Of a stretch of DNA of 64,000 nucleotides, positions 18,163-26,047 are shown piece after piece. The stretch is from Streptomyces sp. NBC_00271 (GTDB lineage: Bacteria; Actinomycetota; Actinomycetes; Streptomycetales; Streptomycetaceae). The stretch spans positions 4,588,001 through 4,652,000 of the forward strand of contig NZ_CP108070.1 of the NCBI RefSeq assembly GCF_036178845.1, given 5' to 3'. The notes under the pieces were generated by a model, which saw only the letters and a program-made list of their open reading frames with translations, was not told where the DNA came from and ran no database searches. Each line of letters starts with the position of its first letter. Position 1 is the first letter of the stretch. The position numbers and the translations under genes are program-made.

Positions 18163-19530
18163 ATGCACCCCCGGCCCATGAACCGTCAGTCCATGAACCG
18201 TCAGCCCGCGCACCCCCGTCCGGCGAACCCTCCGCCTCCGCGCCCCCGGAACGTCTGGCAGGCCATGCCCCGGTCGGACTTCCTGCTGTCGTCGTGGCCG
18301 TGGCGTTCGGCCGGATACCTGCTCACCGGCGTCCTGACCGGCGCTGCCACCCTCGTGGGAATCGTGATCACGGTGGCCGCGGGCAGCGTCCTCGCCCTCG
18401 TGCTGGTGGGGCTTCCGCTGCTGCTCCTGGCGGCACTCTCCGGTATCCCGGTGACCTGGGTGGAGCGGCACAGGCTGCGTCTGATCGACCGGGACCCGGC
18501 CCCCGACCGGCATCGGGTGCCCGAGGCGGGAGGTCTGCGGTCCTGGCTGACGACGCGGCTGAGAGAGCCGGTGACCTGGCGGGAGTTGGGGTACGCGCTG
18601 CTCTTCGCGGGGCTGCTGTGGCCGGTCGACGCCCTTGCGATCACGGTCGCCCTGCTCGCCCCGCTGTCCATGGCCACGACCCCGCTGCTGATGGCCACGG
18701 CCGGCGACGGCCGGGAGACCAAGGTGCTCAAGCAGTGGACGGTCACCACCTGGCCGACGGCCTTCGGCACAGCCGTGCTGGGGCTCGTCCTCCTGGCGCT
18801 CGGTGCCTACGTCCTGGGGGTCACGGCCGGCGCACGGGCGGAACTGACGCGTGTGCTGATCGCGCCGCGCGAGGGCGACCTGGGGGCGAAGGTCGCGGAA
18901 CTGGCCCGTTCACGCGTCCGGTTGGTGGACGCCTTCGAGGCGGAGCGGCGGCGCATCGAGCGCGATCTGCACGACGGGGCTCAACAGCGCCTGGTGGCCC
19001 TGACGATGACGCTCGGCCTGGCCCGTCTGGACGCACCGCCCGGGCCCCTCGCCGACCAGCTCGCCACGGCCCACGAGGAGGCGGGCAGGGCACTCGCGGA
19101 GTTGCGCGAACTCATCCACGGCATCCACCCCAAGGTCCTCACGGACTACGGCCTCCAGGCAGCGGTCGCGGACGCCGCGGACCGCTCCACGGTCCCGGTC
19201 GACATCGACGGCCTGGAACTGCCCGGCCGGCTGCCCCGGGCGGTCGAGGCCGCCGCGTACTTCGTGGTCTGCGAAGCCCTCGCCAACGTCGCCAGGCACA
19301 GCGGGGCGAGCCGCGCGGCGGTGAGCGGGGAACACCGCGACGGGCGCCTGTTCCTTCAGGTGCGCGACGACGGCCGTGGGGGCGCGGACGCCGAGGCCGG
19401 CAGCGGGCTGACCGGACTCGCGGACCGGGTGTCGGTGCTGGATGGCAGACTCTCCCTGTCCAGTCCGCGGGGCGGACCGACCCTGTTGCGTGTGGAGTTT
19501 CCTTGCGAACGGACCGATCCCTCCGCGTAG
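18163..19530 (+). CDS. sensor histidine kinase (HisKA_3 / NarL-type system)
   Basis: The N-terminal half holds about four to five membrane segments (e.g. YLLTGVLTGAATLVGIVITV, VLVGLPLLLLAALSG, two more at ~residues 145-220), an actinobacterial 'sensor domain' without periplasmic ligand domain. The dimerisation box is ERRRIERDLHDGAQQRLVAL with the phospho-accepting His; the HATPase part shows CEALANVARHS (N box) and VRDDGRGG...GLTGLADRV (G box). Several starts are possible (GTG 18154, ATG 18163, and ATGs inside a tandem MNRQ repeat at 18178 and 18193); no clear ribosome site decides. The stop overlaps the response regulator start by 28 nt. Confidence 0.92.
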   Translation: MHPRPMNRQSMNRQPAHPRPANPPPPRPRNVWQAMPRSDFLLSSWPWRSAGYLLTGVLTGAATLVGIVITVAAGSVLALVLVGLPLLLLAALSGIPVTWVERHRLRLIDRDPAPDRHRVPEAGGLRSWLTTRLREPVTWRELGYALLFAGLLWPVDALAITVALLAPLSMATTPLLMATAGDGRETKVLKQWTVTTWPTAFGTAVLGLVLLALGAYVLGVTAGARAELTRVLIAPREGDLGAKVAELARSRVRLVDAFEAERRRIERDLHDGAQQRLVALTMTLGLARLDAPPGPLADQLATAHEEAGRALAELRELIHGIHPKVLTDYGLQAAVADAADRSTVPVDIDGLELPGRLPRAVEAAAYFVVCEALANVARHSGASRAAVSGEHRDGRLFLQVRDDGRGGADAEAGSGLTGLADRVSVLDGRLSLSSPRGGPTLLRVEFPCERTDPSA

Positions 19531-20162
19531 TTCTGGCCGAGGACAGCGTGTTGCTGCGGGAGGGCCTCGTCGGCCTGCTCACCCGCTGCGGCCACGAGGT
19601 GGTCGCGGCCGTCGGGGACGCCACGGCTCTGGTCGCCGCGGTCGAGGAGCACACACCCGACATCGTCGTGACGGACGTACGCATGCCCCCCGCGTTCGAG
19701 GACGAGGGGCTGCACGCGGCGGTGCGACTGCGCGAGAAGCGGCCCACGCTGCCGGTCCTGGTGCTCAGCCAGTACGTGCAGCGGACGTACGCCTCGGAAC
19801 TGCTGGACACCGGCGACGGATCGGGGATCGGCTATCTGCTGAAGGACCGGGTGGGGCAGGTCGAGGAGTTCGTGGACGCCCTGTGCGAGGTCGCGGACGG
19901 CGGCACGGTCGTCGACCCCGAAGTCGTACGCCAACTGCTGCGCCGCCGCCGCGACCCGCTGGAGCGGCTCACCCCGCGTGAGCATGAGGTCCTGGCGCTG
20001 ATCGCGGAGGGCAGGTCGAACGGCGCGATCGCCCGCGAACTGGTGGTGTCCGAGGCGGCCGTGGGCAAACACATCGGCAGCATCCTCGCCAAGTTGGACC
20101 TCCCTCCGGCCGACGCGACCCATCGCAGGGTGCTGGCGGTCCTGGCCTATCTACGCGCGTGA
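19503..20162 (+). CDS. NarL/FixJ-family response regulator
   Basis: A 219-residue regulator starting at TTG 19503 inside the end of the kinase gene, so it is translationally coupled. The receiver has acidic pocket AEDS, phospho-Asp in DIVVTDVRMPP and Lys in YLLKDRV; the C-terminal LuxR-type helix-turn-helix reads LTPREHEVLALIAEGRSNGAIARELVVSEAAVGKHI. The much longer frame that begins at 17739 on this strand runs antisense to the ABC ATPase and through the kinase in a wrong frame, so it is rejected. Its likely targets are the divergent ABC exporter genes, by analogy with similar loci. Confidence 0.92.
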   Translation: MRTDRSLRVVLAEDSVLLREGLVGLLTRCGHEVVAAVGDATALVAAVEEHTPDIVVTDVRMPPAFEDEGLHAAVRLREKRPTLPVLVLSQYVQRTYASELLDTGDGSGIGYLLKDRVGQVEEFVDALCEVADGGTVVDPEVVRQLLRRRRDPLERLTPREHEVLALIAEGRSNGAIARELVVSEAAVGKHIGSILAKLDLPPADATHRRVLAVLAYLRA

Positions 20163-20231
20163 CGGCCCCATGCGGCCGAGGCCGATCGACGACACTTCGA
20201 GCCCGCTGTTTCCCGGTTCACGCTTCTTCGC

Positions 20232-20846
20232 TCAGAGGCTCGCTCCGCCGCTCAGCAACCGGGCGAGCGTGCTCACCGTCCCGTCGATCTCGCGGGCGCA
20301 CTCGTACAGCACGGAGTGGGGCCTCCCCCACGGGTCCGAGATGTCGTCCTCGGCCGCCGGGACCGGGGCGACGGCACCCCGACGGCCGGCGGCGGCCGCG
20401 ACCACGACGTCGAAACCGCCCACGACCGGCGGGACCTGCCCATCCGATACGTCGCCACGCGTGGTCGCCGCACCTTCCCCGCCCCGCACCGTGTCGACTC
20501 CCCCCACAGCGAGACGTACGAACTCCTTCAGGGTGAAGCAGCGCCGCAGCGCCGTCGGCACGAGCCGTACGGCGGCCTCCCGGTGTTCGTGCGCGAGCCC
20601 GAGGACCAGCGCTGCTTCCGCGACGAGCTGTGCGCTGAGCGGGCGGGCCACGAAGTCGGAGCCGTCACCGCCCAGTTCCTCCAGCACCGACCTGGTGGAG
20701 GCCTCCATGCCGGACCAGGGCCGGGCCTGCGTTCCGGCGCTCTTCGACCGGACGGCCGAACCGGGCGGAAGCCTCGCGGCCAGCAGCCGTTCGGCGAGCA
20801 CCGAGCGGTGCACGTTGCCCGTGCAGACGAACAGGACCTGGGTCAT
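20232..20846 (-). CDS. low-molecular-weight protein tyrosine phosphatase (Wzb-like)
   Basis: A 204-residue protein from ATG 20846. The P-loop VCTGNVHRSV at residues 7-16 carries the CX5R catalytic signature, and the DISDPWGR segment near residue 175 supplies the general-acid Asp-Pro. It has an insertion of ~30 residues compared with short Wzb proteins (~145-150 aa). Its ATG overlaps the TGA of the Wzc-like kinase gene (ATGA), so the two are made together. It should dephosphorylate the kinase and so regulate polysaccharide assembly. Confidence 0.92.
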   Translation of the reverse strand: MTQVLFVCTGNVHRSVLAERLLAARLPPGSAVRSKSAGTQARPWSGMEASTRSVLEELGGDGSDFVARPLSAQLVAEAALVLGLAHEHREAAVRLVPTALRRCFTLKEFVRLAVGGVDTVRGGEGAATTRGDVSDGQVPPVVGGFDVVVAAAAGRRGAVAPVPAAEDDISDPWGRPHSVLYECAREIDGTVSTLARLLSGGASL

Positions 20847-22297
20847 TTCTCGCCCGCGAGACGTGCCGCCGCGGCGGCCTCCTTCCGGGGGTCCGCCACA
20901 CGAGGAGCGGGCAGCTCGCCGTACGACCCGTAGGTGCCGTAGCGACTGCCCCGAGGCGCCAGAGCCATGTTGAAGACGGTGCCGAGGATGCGGACACTCA
21001 CGCGGTCCAGCGATTCCGCGGCGGTGCGGACCTGTTCCCGGCTGGTCTTCGCGGCGCGCACGACGAGCAGTGCGCCCTGGGCGAAGGAGGCGAGTCCGAG
21101 AGTGTCGGCGACCGGCAGCAGCGGCGCGGTGTCGACGATCACGACCTCGTAGGTGTCCGCCAGTTCGCGCAGTACCTCTCCCATGCGCGCCGAGGCGAGC
21201 AGCTCCGTGGGATTCGGCGGTACGGCACCGCTGGCGAGAACCGAGAGCCGACCGCCGGCCTGCTGCATCACGTCCTCGATACGGGCCTGTCCGATGAGCA
21301 CGGTGGTCAGACCGGCGTCCTGGACGAGACCGAAGGTCGAGGCCACGCACGGTCGGCGCAGGTCGCCGTCCACGAGGCAGGTGGAGAGACCTGCCTCGGC
21401 GAGCGAGAGGGCGAGGTTCACCGCGGTGTTGGTCTTGCCCTCACCAGGCACCGAACTTGTCACCGCGATGATCCGGGGCGGCTCGTCGACCTGCGAGAAC
21501 TGCAGGTTGGTACGCAGCTTGCGGAAGGCCTCGGCACGCTGGGAGTGCCCGTCGGCGCTGACGAGCGGTTGCTTGGGGACGTTCCTGTCGTACGGGATGG
21601 TGCCGAGGCCCGGCAGCGCGGTGAACTCGCCCAGCGCCTCGCCGGTCTTGAGCGTGGTGTCGAGGGTCTCGCGCAGGGCGACGAGTCCGGCACCGAGCAG
21701 CAGGCCGCCGAGCACTCCTGCGGCCAGGTTCAGCAGCGGGCGGGGCGAGACCGGGCCGACGGGGGCGACGGCTTCCTGGGTGACGCCCAGGGAGACGGGC
21801 GAGGTGCCGTCGCCCGTACGGGGGCTCTGTCCTGACCGCTCCGAGCCGGGCGCGCGCTTGGGCGCCTCCAGTCGTTCGACGACCGCGCTGAACCGCTGCG
21901 CCACGGCGTTGGCGATGCGCGCCGCACGCTTGGGCTCGGTGTCCCGGACGGTGATGTCGATGAGCACGGTGTTGAGCGGGGCGACGGCGGTGATCCGCGA
22001 CGCCAGTTCCTCCGGCGTGGTGCGCAGTCGCAGCTCCTGCACCACGGGCCGGGTCACCTGACGGGTGGTCACGATCGCGGCGTACGACTGAACGCGCGCC
22101 TGCGAGAAGCTCTGCCCCTGGTTCATCTGGGCGGTGTCGTCGCCGGTGCGGGTGGCGACGAAGAGCTGGGTCCTCGCCTCGTAGACGGGTGTGCTCAAGC
22201 TCGTCGCGGCGAGCGCCGCCCCGGTCGCGAGAAGAAGACAGACCACGACGGTCGGCCAGCGACTGGCAAGAGCCTTCAGGAATCCGTGGAGATCCAA
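20843..22297 (-). CDS. Wzc/CpsD-like polysaccharide co-polymerase and BY-kinase
   Basis: A 484-residue protein with TTG start 22297 (GAGGGG, 7 nt spacing; N-terminus DLHGFLKALASRWP). It has a first membrane helix (TVVVCLLLATGAALAAT), a Wzz-type extracellular domain, a second helix (LLNLAAGVLGGLLLGAGLVAL) and a cytoplasmic P-loop kinase: SSVPGEGKTNTAVN (Walker A), CLVDGDLRRP (A'), VVIVDTAPLL (B). The tail has a compact tyrosine cluster RYGTYGSYGE for autophosphorylation. The family controls chain length and export in Wzx/Wzy pathways. The longer frame to 22504 has no ribosome site. It is the first gene of a two-gene unit with the phosphatase. Confidence 0.93.
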   Translation of the reverse strand: MDLHGFLKALASRWPTVVVCLLLATGAALAATSLSTPVYEARTQLFVATRTGDDTAQMNQGQSFSQARVQSYAAIVTTRQVTRPVVQELRLRTTPEELASRITAVAPLNTVLIDITVRDTEPKRAARIANAVAQRFSAVVERLEAPKRAPGSERSGQSPRTGDGTSPVSLGVTQEAVAPVGPVSPRPLLNLAAGVLGGLLLGAGLVALRETLDTTLKTGEALGEFTALPGLGTIPYDRNVPKQPLVSADGHSQRAEAFRKLRTNLQFSQVDEPPRIIAVTSSVPGEGKTNTAVNLALSLAEAGLSTCLVDGDLRRPCVASTFGLVQDAGLTTVLIGQARIEDVMQQAGGRLSVLASGAVPPNPTELLASARMGEVLRELADTYEVVIVDTAPLLPVADTLGLASFAQGALLVVRAAKTSREQVRTAAESLDRVSVRILGTVFNMALAPRGSRYGTYGSYGELPAPRVADPRKEAAAAARLAGEK

Positions 22298-22595
22298 GCT
22301 GCACCCCTCATGGGACCGAGGGAACCGCCCGAAATAGAACGCTCTGTTCCCTATGTACGCATCCGACGATAGGGACTCGCGCGCGCCAACAGGGGGAGCC
22401 ACCCCTGTGTCGGCCCGCCGAACGTGGGCCGATCGGGAAGCGAGCACTCCACCATCCGGTGGCTTCTGCCCTGCATCAGGCCAGTCGGCGACTGTATATC
22501 CCATTTATTCCATGTATCTAGATGTTGGTACCCAGATCTTGCTCACGGCCGACGCTGCGGCTTGGCCCGGACTGAAGTCGAGGAGAGTGAAGAAG
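22298..22595. promoter_or_regulatory. divergent intergenic region between the kinase and the LAETG operon
   Basis: A 298 nt spacer between two divergent transcription units, so it must hold promoters for both. A locally AT-rich stretch at 22490-22530 (TGTATATCCCATTTATTCC) stands out in this GC-rich genome and is the best place for promoter or operator elements of the rightward operon. No ORF with coding character is seen. Confidence 0.5.
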
Positions 22596-23144
22596 ATGAC
22601 GGCATCGCCCAGATGGCGGGTTGCTCTGGCATCGGCAGGATCCGCTGCCGTGCTCGTCGCGGCACCGCTGGTAGGGGCGCAGACCGCCCATGCGCAGTAC
22701 CCGCCACCGCCCCCGAGCCTCACCCTCAGCCGCACCACGCTGCCCGCCGGAGGTGCACTGACCTTCGTCGGCACCGGCTTCGCCGCCAGGCAGCTGGTCA
22801 CCGCGTCGCTGTTCTCGAAGGAAGTCGTCCTGGGCAGGTACAGGGCGACCAGGACAGGAGTCGTCACAGGCAAGGTGACCATCCCCAGTCGCACCGTGCT
22901 GGGCGGCCACACGTTCAAACTGACCGCCCGCCACCCCAATCTGACGCTTTCCGTCGGCATCAACCTGCCGGGCAAGCTCGGTCTGCCCGGCAGTCAACCC
23001 GGCGGCTCGGGGAACCCCCATCACCGTGCGAACCTCGCGGAAACAGGCAGCGAAAAGGCCCTGGCACTGGGCGGCACCGCGGCGGGGCTGATCGCGGCGG
23101 GCGGGGGCACGATGCTGGCCGTGCGCCGTCGCCGCAGTTCATGA
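22596..23144 (+). CDS. LAETG-motif sortase-anchored surface protein
   Basis: A 182-residue exported protein. The signal peptide ends AQTAHA, and the predicted mature N-terminus is Gln-Tyr followed by five prolines. The middle is a ~110-residue beta-rich domain (SLTLSRTTLPAGGALTFVGTGF). The C-terminus has a class E-type sorting signal: LAETGS, a hydrophobic helix and RRRRSS. ATG 22596 lies ~10 nt after AGGAG; GTG 22587 is too close to it. The stop overlaps the next start (ATGA). It should be covalently attached to peptidoglycan. The predicted N-terminal Gln matters because a glutaminyl cyclase is encoded two genes downstream. Confidence 0.85.
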   Translation: MTASPRWRVALASAGSAAVLVAAPLVGAQTAHAQYPPPPPSLTLSRTTLPAGGALTFVGTGFAARQLVTASLFSKEVVLGRYRATRTGVVTGKVTIPSRTVLGGHTFKLTARHPNLTLSVGINLPGKLGLPGSQPGGSGNPHHRANLAETGSEKALALGGTAAGLIAAGGGTMLAVRRRRSS

Positions 23145-25027
23145 CGGAGCAGGACATCGGCACGGCGGAACCAAGGCGTCCCGGCCCCGGCCGAGACGCC
23201 TTCCGCATGCGCAGGCCCGACCGCTCCCGCGAGGGGGCATCGGGCCGCCGGCGCGTCCTCAGGAACACCCTGCTTGCCGCCGCGGCGCTCCCCCTGGCCG
23301 GCGCCGTCTGGATCGGTGTCACCGGACTGCTCGCCCGTTCGGAGTTGATCGCGGCCGAGCGGGACCTCGACGCGCTGCGGCAGTCGGTGGCACCCGTGCC
23401 CGGTGCCGCCTCCGGTGCCGTGCCCACCTCCGCCCAGGAGCGGGAACGGGAGCTGCGTTCCGCGGCCGCCCACGCCGCTCGGGCGCATCGCCTCACCACC
23501 GGCCCCGCCTGGTACCCCGCAGCCGCGCTCCCCTTCCTCGGCGGCCCGGTCAGGACCGTGCGCGGGGCCGCCCACGCGGCCGACCGACTGACCGGCGATG
23601 TGCTGTCCCCGCTGATGCGAGCCCTGCCACCGGCCACGCCGGACAGCCGCGGTGACGGGATGTCCGAGGCCCTCATGACCTTGCAGAAGCACGCGCCGGA
23701 AGTCGTCCGGGCCGCCCGGGCCGCGGCCGAGGTGCAGGCCGACGTGCACGAGCTGCCCCGGTCCACCTGGTTGCCGGCGGCCGACCGGGCCCGGGCCGGG
23801 CTCGCGCAGCAGGTCGACCGCCTCGGCCCGGTGATGACCGACGCCTCCCTGGCGGCCCGCGTCCTGCCGCCCCTGCTCGGCACTCAAGGGGAACGGCGTT
23901 ATTTCCTCGCGTTCCAGAACATCGCCGAGGCGCGCGGTACCGGGGGCGTTCCGGGGGCTTTCGCCGTGCTGTCGGCCGACCGGGGCCATCTGTCCTTCGA
24001 ACGCTTCGGCAACAACACCGAGATGGCCACGGCGAAGACGGACCTCGACCTGGGAGCCGACTTCACGGCCCGCTACCAGGGCAGCGAGCCCACCCGCGTG
24101 TGGGCCAACTCCAACATGAGCCCGCACTTCCCCTACGCGGCCCGCATCTGGGCCTCGGCGTGGCACGAACACACCGGCGAGCGCGTGGACGGCGTGTTCG
24201 CCGTCGACCCCGCCACGCTGAGCCGTCTGCTGCGCGTCACCGGCCCGGCCCGCATGGCGGGCGGCACCGAGCTCACCGCCGACAACGTCGTGGACCTCAC
24301 CGAACGGGCCAGCTACGCGATGTACGACGACGTCGCTCGGCGCAAGGCGTTCTTCGTCGAGGCGGCCCGCGCCGCCGCCGGGCCCCTGATCTCCGTGACC
24401 GGCGACATGCGCCGGCTGCCCGCTCTGCTCGTCGCCCTGAACGACGCCCAGCGGGACGGACGGCTGAAGGTGTGGAGCGCGCATGCGGCGGAGCAACGTC
24501 TCATCGAGCCGCGCTCCTACTCGGGCGCGCTCCCGGAGACTCCCGGCCCCTTCGCGGGGCTGGTGGTGAACAACGCGGCCGGCTCCAAACTGGACTACTA
24601 CCTCGACCGGAGCCTGGTCTGGGAAGCGAACGGCTGCTCCCACGGCGAGCGCCCGGTCACCGCGACCGTGACCCTGACCAACCGGGCCCCCGTCTCCGGG
24701 CTGCCCGGTTACGTCACCCTGCGGGAGGACTCCCCGCCCTACCGCACCCGGCCGGGTGACAACCGGCTCCTGGTGTCGTACTACGCGGGCGTCGGCGCCG
24801 CCCTGACCGGCGCCACCCTGGACGGCCGCCCGGCACAGCTCGCGCCCGGCGTCGAACGCGGCCACTCCGTGTACACGCTGGACCTGGAGCTGCCCGCCCA
24901 CTCCAGCCGCACGCTGGTGCTGCACCTGCTGGAGCCGCACGCGGACCGCGCCCCGGTCCTTCTGCGGCAGTCCCTGGTGACGCCCCTGCGAGCCACCCTG
25001 AAACCGGGCGGTGCCTGCCGTGTCTGA
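23141..25027 (+). CDS. DUF4012 membrane-anchored protein
   Basis: A 628-residue protein with a basic cytoplasmic N-terminus, one membrane helix (~residues 40-65, VLRNTLLAAAALPLAGAVWI) and a large extracytoplasmic part. The core pattern LPPLLGTQGERRYFLAFQNIAEARGTGG and RVDGVFAVDPATLSRLLRVTG is typical of DUF4012, a family repeatedly found in exopolysaccharide and cell-surface gene clusters. Its biochemical role is unknown. ATG 23141 overlaps the stop of the LAETG gene, and its own end overlaps the glutaminyl cyclase gene, so the three form one coupled operon. Confidence 0.88.
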   Translation: MTEQDIGTAEPRRPGPGRDAFRMRRPDRSREGASGRRRVLRNTLLAAAALPLAGAVWIGVTGLLARSELIAAERDLDALRQSVAPVPGAASGAVPTSAQERERELRSAAAHAARAHRLTTGPAWYPAAALPFLGGPVRTVRGAAHAADRLTGDVLSPLMRALPPATPDSRGDGMSEALMTLQKHAPEVVRAARAAAEVQADVHELPRSTWLPAADRARAGLAQQVDRLGPVMTDASLAARVLPPLLGTQGERRYFLAFQNIAEARGTGGVPGAFAVLSADRGHLSFERFGNNTEMATAKTDLDLGADFTARYQGSEPTRVWANSNMSPHFPYAARIWASAWHEHTGERVDGVFAVDPATLSRLLRVTGPARMAGGTELTADNVVDLTERASYAMYDDVARRKAFFVEAARAAAGPLISVTGDMRRLPALLVALNDAQRDGRLKVWSAHAAEQRLIEPRSYSGALPETPGPFAGLVVNNAAGSKLDYYLDRSLVWEANGCSHGERPVTATVTLTNRAPVSGLPGYVTLREDSPPYRTRPGDNRLLVSYYAGVGAALTGATLDGRPAQLAPGVERGHSVYTLDLELPAHSSRTLVLHLLEPHADRAPVLLRQSLVTPLRATLKPGGACRV

Positions 25028-25850
25028 GCGCTCGCGCCGCACCGGGGCGGTGCTCCTGGGCGTGCTGCTGCTCGCGTCGTGCGCCACGGGAGAGCGCGCC
25101 CCGGACGATCCGGCGGGCGGGGCCGCGGGTGGGCGGCGGGTCGCCGCGCACCGGGTCGAGCACCTGCGGGTCAAGGTGCTCAAGACCTTTCCGCACGACC
25201 CGCAGGCGTTCACCCAGGGACTCGAGATGGCCGGCGACACGCTCTACGAAGGCACCGGCATCTCCGGCCGGTCCTCGGTACGGGCAGGGCCTTTGGGCAA
25301 GAAGCCCGCGGTCCGCACGGCACTCCCCGCGCCCTTGTTCGGCGAGGGCATCACCGTGCTCGGCCGAACCCTGTGGCAGCTCACCTGGCGGAACCGGACC
25401 GCCATCGAGCGCGACGCCAGGACACTCAAGGAACTGCGTCGCGTCCCGTACCAGGACGACGGCTGGGGCGTGTGCCTCGAGCGAGCCCGGCACCGGCTGG
25501 TGACCAGCGACGGATCGTCACGGCTGACGTTCCGTGACCCCAGGTCGCTCGCGAAGACGGGCGAGGTCGCCGTGACCGAAGCAGGCCGGCCGCTGACGGA
25601 GCTGAACGAGTTGGAGTGCGTCGGTGCCGCCGTGTATGCGAACGTGCTCTTCACCGACCGGATCGTGCGCATCGATCCCGTCACCGGAGCGGTGACAGCG
25701 AGCATCGACGCCTCGGGCCTGCTGCGCGACGACGAACTCGTCCCGGGGGCCGCGCTGAACGGTATCGCGGCGGTCCCCGGCACCCGGCAGTTCCTGATCA
25801 CCGGGAAGTTCTGGCCCAGAATGTTCCGTGTCGCGCTGGCCCCGGCCTGA
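25020..25850 (+). CDS. glutaminyl-peptide cyclotransferase, lipoprotein
   Basis: A ~276-residue beta-propeller glutamine cyclotransferase. Seen segments are FPHDPQAFTQGLE, LYEGTGISGRSSV, LFGEGITVLGRTLWQLTW, GWGVCLE, LNELECV, ANVLFTDRIVRIDP and LNGIAAVPGTRQFLITGKFWP, in family order. The N-terminus is a lipoprotein signal (VLLGVLLLASC), so it acts outside the membrane, converting N-terminal Gln of exported proteins to pyroglutamate. GTG 25020 or GTG 25011 may start it; both overlap the DUF4012 gene. The LAETG protein of the same operon is a natural candidate substrate. Confidence 0.88.
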   Translation: MSERSRRTGAVLLGVLLLASCATGERAPDDPAGGAAGGRRVAAHRVEHLRVKVLKTFPHDPQAFTQGLEMAGDTLYEGTGISGRSSVRAGPLGKKPAVRTALPAPLFGEGITVLGRTLWQLTWRNRTAIERDARTLKELRRVPYQDDGWGVCLERARHRLVTSDGSSRLTFRDPRSLAKTGEVAVTEAGRPLTELNELECVGAAVYANVLFTDRIVRIDPVTGAVTASIDASGLLRDDELVPGAALNGIAAVPGTRQFLITGKFWPRMFRVALAPA

Positions 25851-26047
25851 TGGACGGGCCGCCCCGCACACCTTGTCATTACCCTCCTGGGCCCCCTCGC
25901 CTCCCGGCCCGAGCCGTCTGCATATGCACGAGGCATGCGGCTCTGCTCATCGGGTGAGAGTTGCCCGCGGCCCAGCGTCGCACCCCGCCGTTCACCGGGC
26001 AGCCGTTCACACTCGGATAGTCCTTTTTTGATGCGCTTGGAGGGCGA

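Noticed and set aside
18178..18210. Tandem ATGAACCGTCAG repeat at the kinase start as regulatory repeat
   Set aside because: It is only two in-frame copies encoding MNRQ within the N-terminal tail; no further structure.
17739..20162. Very long plus-strand frame (807 codons) across the ABC ATPase, kinase and regulator
   Set aside because: Only its end is real (response regulator from TTG 19503). The rest is antisense to the ATPase or the wrong frame of the kinase, with low-complexity Gly/Arg/Ala sequence.
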